From Paludibacter sp. (GTDB lineage: Bacteria; Bacteroidota; Bacteroidia; Bacteroidales; Paludibacteraceae): a DNA stretch of 64,000 bases. Positions 34,419 through 44,313 of this stretch are shown in pieces (position 1 is the stretch's first letter; every line of letters begins with the position of its first letter). Position numbers and translations under genes: made by a program. The stretch spans positions 186,001 through 250,000 of the forward strand of contig JAQVAV010000005.1 of assembly GCA_028690665.1 (NCBI GenBank), written 5' to 3'. The notes under the pieces are model-generated. The model worked only from the letters and a program-made list of their open reading frames with translations. It was not told where the DNA came from and did not search any database.

Positions 34419-35807
34419 TTATTTAACTAAAACTTTATTGATTTTGCGGTCTCCATTTGAACTTACAGACACAATGTAGAGACCCGGTGAAGCTGCGATT
34501 GTGGCAGAATTATGAAATGTAGAGCTATGTACCAAATCGCCCAAAGTATTGTATACATTCACAATTGAATTCGTACTCGAAATATCGGATACGTATATCA
34601 TTCCTGATTTTGAATAAACATGAACTCCATCCGATTTGGTTACTTTAGTTCCACTCGTAATTTCAAAACGAGGATCTGGTGAATCGTTGAGAGTGATTTC
34701 ATCCAAATAATAGGTATTTGATGAAGAGTTTACATATTCTCCGGATGTTTCATCTGTTTTTACATCAAAGCGCACGGTCAGTTCTTTCAGATAATCAATA
34801 CTGTTCAACTCCATGACAATATCCAGCCACTCATCAACCTGGTCGTCCCAAACAGTTTCCAGATAATTATTTTCTGCTCCGGTGTGATCCTTTGCGCAAA
34901 GCTGAACATCTACACCCATTCTGTCTTCCAGAGCAACCGATGGCACATATACCATCGCATGTAAATATCTTGTATTATCGTTCAACTCCATAGTACCATT
35001 GAATACGGTTCTGAATCCCTGCCACCATGATGCCTGATCACTTTTATAAAATTCTACAACTTTTCCCTGAGAATTAACTTCGCTGGTTGTAAAAGGATTG
35101 TCTATTATCTGGTAAGTATTATTTACATTCAAAGTATCAAACTCTCCGACCCATTCGTCGATGGCTGTCTGGTTTTCAAAATTAAGATTAAAACCTGTCG
35201 GATCAATGACTGTAACTCCTGTTGGTATCGGATCAGAGGAAAGTTGAAAATCATCAAAAGCATAAGTTCCTACGCCCCAACCAGAACGTGGGTCAGTCCA
35301 GTTACAGCTAAATATAAAAGTAATGTCGGTAAGAGTTTTTCCCATCCAGTTGGCACCCAAATCAGCGACGACACCAACCCAAGTTGCGTCCTCTGAAACT
35401 AAGCCCTGATAAACAGAATAAGCGTCTTCATGTTCCTGATTCCCGTTTTCGTTCACACAGATTCTAAAATCTTTGGGCTGAATAGAGCGATAAACTAAAA
35501 ATTTTAAATAACGATTATCTTCGGTAATAGTAACAGGGGTTTTAAAGGTTAATTCGCCAAAATTCCCCCACCAGTCGGCATCCGCTACATTGACTGCCAA
35601 GAAACATTTGTCCGAGGTATTGAGACCTGATTTAGACGGGTTATCACCAATACATGGTTCTACTGAAAAGAGAGCTGATTCATACCATTTAGATCCAAGT
35701 TCAAGTTGGTCAGTGCCGGTATCTTCAAAAGTTGCTAATACTTGTGCCTTCACAGTATAAGTAAGGCTCAATAAAGCGCATGCGCAAATTGTAAATAATT
35801 TTCTCAT
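34419..35807 (-). CDS. T9SS-sorted protein with putative carbohydrate-binding domains
   Basis: A 462-residue secreted protein without a recognised catalytic domain. Signal peptide 1-21 (TVKAQ). Residues about 22-190 form a beta-sandwich-like domain (TFEDTGTDQLELGSKWYESA, WWGNFGELTFKTPV, YLKFLVYRSIQPKDFRI, AFDDFQLS) that recurs in the proteins at 39318 and 44314. Residues about 200-375 are a second, diverged copy with WWQGFRTVFNGTMEL. The last 70 residues are a T9SS sorting domain (GDLVHSSTFHNSATI, SPGLYIVSV). The domain resembles galactose-binding folds but is not a family I can name. It follows the propeller-deacetylase A gene. Confidence 0.75.
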   Translation of the reverse strand: MRKLFTICACALLSLTYTVKAQVLATFEDTGTDQLELGSKWYESALFSVEPCIGDNPSKSGLNTSDKCFLAVNVADADWWGNFGELTFKTPVTITEDNRYLKFLVYRSIQPKDFRICVNENGNQEHEDAYSVYQGLVSEDATWVGVVADLGANWMGKTLTDITFIFSCNWTDPRSGWGVGTYAFDDFQLSSDPIPTGVTVIDPTGFNLNFENQTAIDEWVGEFDTLNVNNTYQIIDNPFTTSEVNSQGKVVEFYKSDQASWWQGFRTVFNGTMELNDNTRYLHAMVYVPSVALEDRMGVDVQLCAKDHTGAENNYLETVWDDQVDEWLDIVMELNSIDYLKELTVRFDVKTDETSGEYVNSSSNTYYLDEITLNDSPDPRFEITSGTKVTKSDGVHVYSKSGMIYVSDISSTNSIVNVYNTLGDLVHSSTFHNSATIAASPGLYIVSVSSNGDRKINKVLVK

Positions 35808-35964
35808 GATATTAAATTTTAATTTATTAGTATTAAATAAACTGTTTCTCTGTATGCAAATTTAGGCAGGTCGGCAACAATAGATGTTTACGAACTATTC
35901 AAAATAGGCTTGATTTTTATTCAATCAGGCAAACATCGTTTATCAGAAGGATATTAACATGGAA

Positions 35965-38900
35965 TCATTCTCTGATAAATCGAAAAGAGCCGGACATATT
36001 ATCATTTTCGACATGCAGAATATAAATTCCGTGGGTCAGATTTCTCACATCGACAAAATGTGAAGAATTACCTGTCTGAAGCAAACCATCCATCAGGCAA
36101 ATTCCCTGCATATTGTATATTGAATAATGTCCGTTAACAGAAATATCGGATTTCAGTATTAATTTGTCTTTTACAGGATTTGGATAAATCTCGATATCGT
36201 TATCGCTAATTCTATTTATTTCTGAAGATTTATCCTTCACCAAAATCAGTTTTTGCCGGTCAGGAATTACATTGATCTGGAATTTTCCCGTTGAAGGGGT
36301 ATAAATACTGTCACTAATTACTGATTCTCCTTCAATCACACGACATTCTGCCGATGTCCAGCCATCCGGCAAGTTAACCGTTAAGGTCAGTGGATGGTAA
36401 AATCCCGTTGTGTCCAAAAAGGTCTGTACCGTGATGTCATATTCTATGCTGTCGCTGTTTATTTCGGTGCGTAGTACACGCATGTTATCACGTTCCTGAG
36501 CATATTGAACTATATCGCCGAATGTTGCAGGCCAAATATCACCACTTGCTTTTTTCTCAGCCAAATACTCACACATTTCTGTCAACCATTCAGTGGTAGC
36601 TATTTCGTAAGTGTCGGAAGTCGACAATAAACTGAAAGGCAGCACCTCATGAATGCACAACACCCCGAAATTACGATTGCGGCGAACGGTACTTTCTATA
36701 GATGATTTTAAATCATCAAAACTGACTGAATCATTCGACAATGAACGCGGTTCTGTCCATGTCAACAAATCGGAATTGATTGTGTAGCATTCGCTCTTAC
36801 TTAATGAAGCATTATTTTCAAGCGTACCACATTGGCGGGCGCCGATAAATAACGGAGCAGCTACATTACGAACATCCTCGTTATTCAAGCAATACGGATA
36901 GGCGTGCGACAAGCATTTTTTCCCTATATTTGATTCAATATTTTCTTTATCCTGTTCCAACTCTTCGTATATACTATTGTAAGGCAAAGAGGTCAAATCT
37001 GGATGAGTCAATGAATGAGAACCTATTTCATACCCGTTATCAGCCATTTCCTTGAAATCTTCCCAAAAGCCGTAACGGCCTTTTTGTGTTTCGCCTTTAT
37101 GTACCAAATTCCCGGAATTTACAAAAAATGTAGCTGGGATATTGTGCTCTTTCAGTACGGGATAAGCATAGGTGTAATGTGCTTCAAAGCCGTCGTCAAA
37201 AGTCAGAGCCATGGCCGATTTGGCATTATTGTACCAACGTGTGGCCGTTACGCCTGTACTACTCGAGCCTTTTTCATAACGGAAATTTTTAAAACGATGA
37301 AATGTAATATAATTAGCATTATGCTGACTGTTTGCCTGCCCGGTTTCATCATCCCAGGCTGTACGCGATACGGCAATAATGTCATCTCCATCGAAAAGCC
37401 AGTCGAGATACTGAAAACCATGATAGGAGATTTCATCCACGTGTAATAATATCTCTTTTATAGTCCAGTTTTTGAGGTCGGACGAATACGAAAGAGCAAT
37501 AGTGTTTCGTGTACGTTCCAGATTTCCACCTCTGTCAGCCGGAAGTACATAGTTGCTCAATGTCCAGTATTTACCTGAAATGGTATCGTAGCGAATGGTG
37601 AATTTTTTCAGCGCCCCAGGGAGCGAAACAAAACTGTTCTCAGCATCAAAGCTTGCCATTTTCCCATCAGCCGAAATATCCACAATTGCCGCAATGTCAT
37701 CCGAAGCATAATTCACACGAAGAATATCTTTTACAGTTCCATCTTTTGCTATCACAGCATTTCCTTCTAACCAAGCATTACCATATCCGTTTAGTCCCGC
37801 GTCAAAGGTGAGTTCATTGGAAAACGTCCAATTCGAAGCATCCAACAAGTCTGTATTTTCATCAACAGACATCATAAAAGCCTTAAAATTTCCCCACGAG
37901 CCGTTGGCTTCTCCTCTATCCTCCATTGCTCTCCAATACCTGCCGTTATATTTGACTACCGGCACCGGTGCACAATGATAATAACCGCTGCGCAATAGTC
38001 CGTTTGTACTGTTTGTAGGACTTGTCCATGTCACCCCGTTATCCAGCGACTTTAGAATCACCGTATTACCATATTCGGCTCCATTCACGTTTACACCGAT
38101 CAAATAAACTTCATTCCCCCTGCGGAAAATAGTTGACCATTTTAAATGCATAATTTCTGCTATGCGCTCCCAGGTTTCTCCTTTATCTGTTGATTTATAT
38201 ACAAACGATTCCGTAGTTGTTCCAAAATAATCATGAGACGCCAGATAAGTTCCATCCGCAAGTACTACTATGCTTGGCGAACCAATATATATTTGTGAAG
38301 AAGCTTTTGAATTATGAATTACAACTCCGGGAGGCGGAACAAAATCCTGTAACAAAGTGTAATCTATCGTTTCGGAAGACAGCACAAGAACTCCCTGCCA
38401 GCCAGTAGCATTAATGGAAAATTTATCTCCCAACGCAAATGATTTTTTATATACTGTAAAGGTTGTATTATTAGGATCATTATATTGAAACTCAATATCT
38501 GAAACTTCAGTCCACCCATTCTCAGTCGGGTCGTAACTGGTATCTTCACCGGAAACAGCAATATACACATCACCAGCTTCTTCTACTGTTATTTGTAATT
38601 TAGGGACGCTACCTCCGTTATATCGGGTAAAATACAGCCCTTTTATCTGATCGTCCACAGAACTGAATACATACGAACGATTAGCATAAGCAACTGTTCC
38701 GTTGTCCAACACGGACGTCTCCAGCCAGCCGGAGGCTGAAATAGAAACTTTTGCCGCGTCAATCGTTTGAACTACCGCCTCCGAAATCCCCGGGGCAATA
38801 ATCAACGCCCCACTAAATGTTTCCGGCTGCACGATATTTACCCAGTTATTGGCAACGCAGGCTTTCTTATAAATCGAAAATGTTTGGTTTACATTTGTTC

Positions 38901-39276
38901 CAAACGGAATTGCCAACGAGGATACCAATTCCCAACCGTTATCAGAAGCCCATTGTGCACAAACCGTGGGCTTTTCCTGATCTTCTACCATGGCATAAAT
39001 AAATCCATCTCCATCGGGCTTTACCTGAAAGGCAGGGAGCGGACCTGACTGCCAACTGGAATTGGCATTGATTTTAGTAAATTTCCATCCTGCAGCATAA
39101 TCTGTCGGTATAGTTCCAAGGCTCATATTTGTCCGATTAGAAAAAGGATATTTTCCCGTTTCCAATGATTCAATACTGAAATTATTCCCTTTTATAACAA
39201 GAGAGGGAGTTTGTGCTATTCCATTATAAATAGTGATGCAACAAAATAGCAACAATAATGCTAACCTGTTTTTCAT
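35965..39276 (-). CDS. Propeller/NodB polysaccharide deacetylase fusion A, T9SS cargo
   Basis: An 1103-residue multidomain surface protein. Signal peptide 1-22; two beta-rich modules (about 23-175 and 176-310); a BNR/sialidase-like propeller (about 315-680) with Asp-box-like STDKGETW and SLDNGVTW; a NodB polysaccharide deacetylase domain (about 685-900); a linker; and a T9SS sorting domain (about 1030-1103, IYPNPVKDKLIL). The NodB metal site is intact: TFDDG with Asp694/Asp695 and His754/His758 in SHSLTHPDL; LCIHEV supplies the late His motif. Expected activity is removal of N- or O-acetyl groups; the propeller may bind or cut glycan. It is a paralogue of the gene at 40990. Confidence 0.8.
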   Translation of the reverse strand: MKNRLALLLLFCCITIYNGIAQTPSLVIKGNNFSIESLETGKYPFSNRTNMSLGTIPTDYAAGWKFTKINANSSWQSGPLPAFQVKPDGDGFIYAMVEDQEKPTVCAQWASDNGWELVSSLAIPFGTNVNQTFSIYKKACVANNWVNIVQPETFSGALIIAPGISEAVVQTIDAAKVSISASGWLETSVLDNGTVAYANRSYVFSSVDDQIKGLYFTRYNGGSVPKLQITVEEAGDVYIAVSGEDTSYDPTENGWTEVSDIEFQYNDPNNTTFTVYKKSFALGDKFSINATGWQGVLVLSSETIDYTLLQDFVPPPGVVIHNSKASSQIYIGSPSIVVLADGTYLASHDYFGTTTESFVYKSTDKGETWERIAEIMHLKWSTIFRRGNEVYLIGVNVNGAEYGNTVILKSLDNGVTWTSPTNSTNGLLRSGYYHCAPVPVVKYNGRYWRAMEDRGEANGSWGNFKAFMMSVDENTDLLDASNWTFSNELTFDAGLNGYGNAWLEGNAVIAKDGTVKDILRVNYASDDIAAIVDISADGKMASFDAENSFVSLPGALKKFTIRYDTISGKYWTLSNYVLPADRGGNLERTRNTIALSYSSDLKNWTIKEILLHVDEISYHGFQYLDWLFDGDDIIAVSRTAWDDETGQANSQHNANYITFHRFKNFRYEKGSSSTGVTATRWYNNAKSAMALTFDDGFEAHYTYAYPVLKEHNIPATFFVNSGNLVHKGETQKGRYGFWEDFKEMADNGYEIGSHSLTHPDLTSLPYNSIYEELEQDKENIESNIGKKCLSHAYPYCLNNEDVRNVAAPLFIGARQCGTLENNASLSKSECYTINSDLLTWTEPRSLSNDSVSFDDLKSSIESTVRRNRNFGVLCIHEVLPFSLLSTSDTYEIATTEWLTEMCEYLAEKKASGDIWPATFGDIVQYAQERDNMRVLRTEINSDSIEYDITVQTFLDTTGFYHPLTLTVNLPDGWTSAECRVIEGESVISDSIYTPSTGKFQINVIPDRQKLILVKDKSSEINRISDNDIEIYPNPVKDKLILKSDISVNGHYSIYNMQGICLMDGLLQTGNSSHFVDVRNLTHGIYILHVENDNMSGSFRFIRE

Positions 39277-39317
39277 AGGCTTTTATTTTTTATTAGCTAA
39301 TTAAAAATTTCGTATTG

Positions 39318-40145
39318 TCACTCTTTTATAAATTGAAAAGATTTTGTTTCATTTATTTTCAATATATAATAGCCTTTTTTAAGGTTGCTGACATTTAATG
39401 ATTTCTTAACGCGTTGTTCCAATAATTTCTTTCCCATTATATCAAAAACAGAAACTTGATATGGAACAGACTGTTCCGAAGCACTGATATATAAAATGTT
39501 TTTTACCGGATTGGGATATAAAACGATATATTCATCTTGCATATTATTGATTGAACTTGGGTCAGTAGGTTGAGGATAATTCCGTAATTCAAAATCGTCA
39601 AACATATAGGTAGACTCCCCCCATCCCGAACGAGGTTCACTCCAATTACAGCTAAATATAAAGTTTAATGAAATTAACTCCCGTCCCATAAAAGTTCCTA
39701 AATCGGCACAACATTCAATCCATTTGTCATTTTCAGCAAGCAGACCAAAAAAGACTACGTTTTGGTCATTTTCATAATTATCGTTTATTGCAATGCGAAA
39801 AGGTTTAGGTTGGATTGAACGATAGGCTTTGAAATATAAATATCGGGTACTTTCTGTTACCAAAATCGGATTTTTCAATTTCAATTCACCGAAATTACCA
39901 TCCCAGTCCGCATCTGGTATATTTATCGCCACATAAGATTTTGAAGATGTATTAATATCTGGCTTTGTATTAATTCCAATATGTGGCTCTGACACAAAAA
40001 GAGATAACTCAAAATTGATAGGTTCGTTTACATACAATAAATCTGTACTTTCATCTTCAAAAGTAGCTAACACAATCGTTGTTCCCTGTTGCGCATTCAG
40101 GAAAGAAAAAAACATCATTTCAAAAAGTAAAATATATTTTCTCAT
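39318..40145 (-). CDS. T9SS-sorted single putative carbohydrate-binding domain protein
   Basis: A 275-residue protein with a signal peptide (1-18, FLNAQ), one copy of the domain shared with the proteins at 34419 and 44314 (LATFEDESTDLLYV, DWDGNFGELKLKNPI, YLYFKAYRSIQPKPFRIAIN, MFDDFELR; about 24-195), and a T9SS sorting domain (VLYPNPVKNILYI to LKKGYYILKI; about 205-275). With nothing else in it, it is effectively an isolated surface copy of the domain and a good test case for glycan binding. Stop and the next start (propeller-deacetylase A) are 41 bases apart. Confidence 0.75.
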   Translation of the reverse strand: MRKYILLFEMMFFSFLNAQQGTTIVLATFEDESTDLLYVNEPINFELSLFVSEPHIGINTKPDINTSSKSYVAINIPDADWDGNFGELKLKNPILVTESTRYLYFKAYRSIQPKPFRIAINDNYENDQNVVFFGLLAENDKWIECCADLGTFMGRELISLNFIFSCNWSEPRSGWGESTYMFDDFELRNYPQPTDPSSINNMQDEYIVLYPNPVKNILYISASEQSVPYQVSVFDIMGKKLLEQRVKKSLNVSNLKKGYYILKINETKSFQFIKE

Positions 40146-40259
40146 AACGGAGATAACTATGAATAAATTGGCAATTGGAGTATACTCCTCGCCAATTGCT
40201 CATAAGCAGGTCTTTAAGCATTAGCTTTTGTTGTGTTTTTAGTCATCTTTTGTATCCAT

Positions 40260-40880
40260 TCAATAAGTCTTTTTTGTAAAATTCAAATATTTCATGGTAT
40301 ACCCAAATCCCAGTCCAGCTATTGTCCAAATCGGAATCCCAATCAAAATCATTGTCAGTGTTATTTCTTCTCCGGTAATTAGAGGATTGATAATGGTCAT
40401 TAAAATGAACATAATTCCACTCCATGCAAATCCGATTTTTAACCAACTACCATTTTCGTATTTTATCTCCTCTATTTTGAGATTTTCAAACCTTTTGGGT
40501 TGTTCTTTTAACCACCTTTCTTTCCACTTTTTTACAAACCAAATCCAAATTGGAACTGTCAGAATAATTACAATTAAGCTTGTCAGATTTCGTAAACATG
40601 GAATTATGTTACCACAATTTGGACAATAATAACCAAACCAATTCTTAAATCCATTCCTTTTCGCCCACAGTCTTCCGTCATTCAATTCTCCGCAATGAGG
40701 ACACGGAAAAAATTGTCTGTCTATGAGTGGTCTGTCTATTGTTTTGTCAAACAGAATAACTTTTGGAGCTCTTTGTCCTAAAATTAATTCATTGATCACT
40801 AATCCGGGATTAAGAATCCAATGAATCATAATCCAATGTTTCCACGTCCACGCTGTAAACTTTGTTTTGTCGTACTCCAT
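40260..40880 (-). CDS. Zinc-ribbon membrane protein, function unknown
   Basis: A 206-residue protein with a cytoplasmic-looking N-terminus carrying a zinc ribbon (CPHC near residue 60 and CPNC near residue 85, 22 residues apart), followed by a helix (LIVIILTVPIWIWFV), a charged loop and two more helices near the C-terminus. It has no signal peptide, no T9SS tail and no link to glycan breakdown, unlike every neighbour. Aromatic-rich WTWKHWIMIHWILNPG opens the protein. It sits between the two halves of the duplicated module and may be an inserted cargo gene. Family not recognised. Confidence 0.6.
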   Translation of the reverse strand: MEYDKTKFTAWTWKHWIMIHWILNPGLVINELILGQRAPKVILFDKTIDRPLIDRQFFPCPHCGELNDGRLWAKRNGFKNWFGYYCPNCGNIIPCLRNLTSLIVIILTVPIWIWFVKKWKERWLKEQPKRFENLKIEEIKYENGSWLKIGFAWSGIMFILMTIINPLITGEEITLTMILIGIPIWTIAGLGFGYTMKYLNFTKKTY

Positions 40881-40989
40881 CTTTATTTTTCTAAAATTAC
40901 GCCTAACAATCTGAAAGTTGAATAAGTCTTAAAAAGTCTCTCATCTTACAGTCGTTTTAGGGCAGACTTATTTCAATTCAGATTTACTT

Positions 40990-43900
40990 TTATTCCTTAA
41001 CAAATCGAAATGAATCCGAGATATTCTCATTTTCAATATGTAAAATGTAAATTCCGGGCATGATATTAGAAACATCAATAAAATGTTCGGAGTCAAATTC
41101 TTGATTAAAAAAACAAACTCCTTGCATATTATATATTGAACAAAACCCTTTGATAGGATTTTCAGATTTTATCTCTATTTTGTTTTTTACCGGATTCGGG
41201 TAAATCCGAATATCAGTCTTTTCAGAGTAATTCTGAATTCCGGATGCCTCTTCCTTCACTAAAATCAGTTTTTGCCGGTCGGGAATTACATTGATCTGGA
41301 ATTTTCCCGTTGAAGGGGTATAAATACTGTCACTCATCGTTGTCCCGGCTTCCATCACCCGGCAACGGGCCGATGTCCAGCCATCCGGCAAGTTAACCGT
41401 TAAGGTCAGGGGATGGTAAAATACCGTTGTGTCCAAAAAGGTCTGTACCGTGATGTCATATTCTATGCTGTCGCTGTTTATTTCGGTGCGTAGTACACGC
41501 ATGTTATCACGTTCCTGAGCATATTGAACTATATCGCCGAATGTTGCAGGCCAAATATCACCACTTGCTTTTTTCTCTGCCAAATACTCACACATTTCTG
41601 TCAACCATTCAGTGGTAGCTATTTCGTAAGTGTCGGAAGTCGACAATAAACTGAAAGGCAATACTTCATGAATACACAATACCCCGAAATTACGATTGCG
41701 GCGGACGGTACTTTCTATGGAGGATTTTAAATCATCAAAACTGGCTGAATCATTCGACAAGGAACGTGGTTCTGCCCATGTCAACAAATCGGAATTAATC
41801 GTATAACATTCGCTTCTACTCAATGATGCATCATTTTCAAGACTACTGCATTGACGGGCACCTATAAAAAGCGGAGTTGCTATTTCCTGTACATCTTCGT
41901 TGTTCTGGCAATACGGATAAGCATGGGATAAACATTTTTTTCCGATATTGGTTTCGATATTTTCTTTATCCTGTTCCAATTCTTCGGCCACATCATCGGC
42001 TGACAGAGATGTCAAATCGGCATGGGTCAATGAATGAGAACCTATTTCGTAGCCGTTATCGGACATTGTTTTAAAATCTTCCCAAAAGCCGTAACGATCT
42101 TTTTGAGTTTCGCCTTTATGTACCAGATTCCCGGAATTTACAAAAAATGTAGCTGGGATATTGTGCTCTTTCAGTACGGGATAAGCATAGGTGTAATGTG
42201 CTTCAAAGCCGTCGTCAAAAGTCAGAGCCATGGCCGATTTGGCATTATTGTACCAACGTGTGGCCATTACGCCTGTACTACTCGAACCTCTTTCATAACG
42301 GAAATTTTTAAAACGATGAAAAGTCAGGTAATTGGCATTATGCTGACTGTTTGCCTGGCCGGTTGCATCATCCCACGCAGTACGAATAACAGCAATAATA
42401 TCATCTCCATCAAAATCCCAATCGGCATACTGGAATCCGTGATGGGTAATATCATCAACATGAAGAAGAATTTCCTTAATAGTCCAGTTTACCAAATCTT
42501 CCGACCAGCACAAAGCCATCGTATTTCTGACACGCTCCAGACTGATGCCCTGATTTGTGTCTGCCGGTAATACGTAATTACTCAAAGTCCAGTATTTATT
42601 GCTGATACTATCATAATGAATCGTAAATTTCTTCAATGCTCCCGGAAGATGAGATATTCCTGTCTGAGGGTCAAATGTCGCTGTTGTTCCATTATCTGAA
42701 ATTTTTATTATACCAGCTTCATTGTCAGGCGTATAATGCAAGCGCAAAACATCAACCATGGATCCGTCTTTTGCAATAACAGCATTGCCTTCGAGCCAGG
42801 TCCACGCATCTATCGCTCCAGCCACATATTGCAGTTCATTGCTTATAGTCCAGTTAGCCGCATTCAGCAAATCGGCATTTTCATCAGCCGACATCATAAA
42901 AGCACCAAACGGGCCCCAACCATCTACTTTTCCCTGATTTTCCATAGCTTTCCACACCCGGCCTTTATGAAAAACAACCGGAGTTGGAGCACAAGTATAA
43001 TAGCCATCCATCAAAAGCCCGTTCGTACTATTCGTTGGATTTGTCCAAGTGTATCCACCATCATAAGATCGTAATATGACTACATTACCATACCCCATGG
43101 TACCTTTAGGAGCCACACCCATCAGGTATAGTTCATCTCCCCTCGTAAACAGTTTGGCCCAATTCAGAGTATTTATCTGGGCTATCTGTTCCCAGGTTTC
43201 TCCTTTATCAGTAGATTTATATACAAACGCGTAGGAAATTATGCTCCCAAAATAATCATGCGAAGCCAAATATGTTCCATCCGGCAAAACAACGATACTC
43301 GGAGAACCTACATACTTATTGGTAGTTGCCGGAGAATTATGAATAACAACTCCGGGAGGAGGATTGAACCAGCTTTCCTGATTGACATAATCAATTGTAC
43401 CCGAAGAAAGAACAAGAACTCCCTGCCAACCGGTTGACTTTATTTCAATAATATCCCCTTCTTCAACCGACTTTTTATAAATCGAGAATGACGTAGAATA
43501 TGAATCATTATAACTAAAACTCAGTCCGTCGACCTTCGTCCAGCCATTAGCTGCAACATCATAGGTTTGATCTTCATCTGACTGGGCAATATACATATCA
43601 CCTGTTTCTTTCGCGGTTATTTTCAATTTTGGAGGAGCTCCTCCATTATAACGGGTAATATTTAAATCGGCCAGTTCTTCCGAAACAGACCCAAACACAT
43701 ACGAACGGTTAGCATAAGCAACTGTCCCATTGTCCAACACGGAAGTCTCCATCCAACCCGTAGCAACAATAGATACCGAAACAGCCTGAATGGTTTCGAC
43801 AGATGAATTTACATCGGTAATTTCGGGAGCAATAACGATAGCTCCACTGAATGTAGCAGGCTGAACCACATCAATCCACTCATCTTTCACACATGCTTTC

Positions 43901-44301
43901 CGATAAAAATAAAGTTTTGCCGCTTGTGTATCTCCATAAGAAATAACCAATCCGGGAATTGAATCCCAACCGTTATCTTCGGCCCATTGCGCACAGACAG
44001 CCGGCTTTTCATAATTAGCCACCAAAACATAAATATACCCATCCTCATCGGGCTTTACCTGAAAAGACGGAAGGGGACCGGATTGCCAGGATGAGTTCGC
44101 ATTAATTTTGATGGTTTTCCAGCCGGTATAATCGGCTGGAATATCACCAAAAGGCATAGTGGTCCTATTATAAAATATCTGATTCCCTTTAGTCAGATCC
44201 TGTATTCCAAAATTTTCACCTTTTATCTGAAGACCCGGAACGGCATAGCAGATCCCAATAACTACCGATAAAAGCAGATATGATAACAATAGACGTTTCA
44301 T
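40990..44301 (-). CDS. Propeller/NodB polysaccharide deacetylase fusion B, T9SS cargo
   Basis: Same architecture and exactly the same length (1103) as the gene at 35965: signal peptide, two beta-rich modules, BNR-like propeller with STDKGETW and SYDGGYTW, NodB deacetylase with TFDDG and SHSLTHADL, linker, T9SS sorting domain. The N-terminal modules, propeller and sorting domain differ at many positions from paralogue A, but the deacetylase and following linker are nearly identical in protein and DNA, with blocks of over 100 residues unchanged. Two paralogues that share a catalytic half but differ in the binding half suggest the same chemistry on different glycan contexts. Confidence 0.8.
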   Translation of the reverse strand: MKRLLLSYLLLSVVIGICYAVPGLQIKGENFGIQDLTKGNQIFYNRTTMPFGDIPADYTGWKTIKINANSSWQSGPLPSFQVKPDEDGYIYVLVANYEKPAVCAQWAEDNGWDSIPGLVISYGDTQAAKLYFYRKACVKDEWIDVVQPATFSGAIVIAPEITDVNSSVETIQAVSVSIVATGWMETSVLDNGTVAYANRSYVFGSVSEELADLNITRYNGGAPPKLKITAKETGDMYIAQSDEDQTYDVAANGWTKVDGLSFSYNDSYSTSFSIYKKSVEEGDIIEIKSTGWQGVLVLSSGTIDYVNQESWFNPPPGVVIHNSPATTNKYVGSPSIVVLPDGTYLASHDYFGSIISYAFVYKSTDKGETWEQIAQINTLNWAKLFTRGDELYLMGVAPKGTMGYGNVVILRSYDGGYTWTNPTNSTNGLLMDGYYTCAPTPVVFHKGRVWKAMENQGKVDGWGPFGAFMMSADENADLLNAANWTISNELQYVAGAIDAWTWLEGNAVIAKDGSMVDVLRLHYTPDNEAGIIKISDNGTTATFDPQTGISHLPGALKKFTIHYDSISNKYWTLSNYVLPADTNQGISLERVRNTMALCWSEDLVNWTIKEILLHVDDITHHGFQYADWDFDGDDIIAVIRTAWDDATGQANSQHNANYLTFHRFKNFRYERGSSSTGVMATRWYNNAKSAMALTFDDGFEAHYTYAYPVLKEHNIPATFFVNSGNLVHKGETQKDRYGFWEDFKTMSDNGYEIGSHSLTHADLTSLSADDVAEELEQDKENIETNIGKKCLSHAYPYCQNNEDVQEIATPLFIGARQCSSLENDASLSRSECYTINSDLLTWAEPRSLSNDSASFDDLKSSIESTVRRNRNFGVLCIHEVLPFSLLSTSDTYEIATTEWLTEMCEYLAEKKASGDIWPATFGDIVQYAQERDNMRVLRTEINSDSIEYDITVQTFLDTTVFYHPLTLTVNLPDGWTSARCRVMEAGTTMSDSIYTPSTGKFQINVIPDRQKLILVKEEASGIQNYSEKTDIRIYPNPVKNKIEIKSENPIKGFCSIYNMQGVCFFNQEFDSEHFIDVSNIMPGIYILHIENENISDSFRFVKE

Positions 44302-44313
44302 TAATAAATAACT

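Noticed and set aside
35857-35864. TAAATTTG (- strand) upstream of the CBM protein gene at 34419-35807
   Set aside because: It matches the -7 pattern but has no TTG at a suitable distance, so it is not listed as a promoter.
35965-39276. True sialidase (GH33) assignment for the propeller
   Set aside because: Asp-box-like motifs are present but the RIP/FRIP arginine motif and the catalytic Tyr/Glu pattern are not visible, so only 'sialidase-like propeller' is claimed.
42034-42570. 178-codon open frame on the + strand, with a similar one at 37015-37446
   Set aside because: Both are antisense to the NodB/propeller part of the two paralogous fusion genes and look alike only because those genes do. 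Their protein text is typical of a shadow frame.
35965-44301. Assembly artefact producing the near-identical deacetylase halves
   Set aside because: The two copies differ at scattered single bases inside the near-identical parts and diverge strongly outside them, which a collapse or misjoin would not produce.
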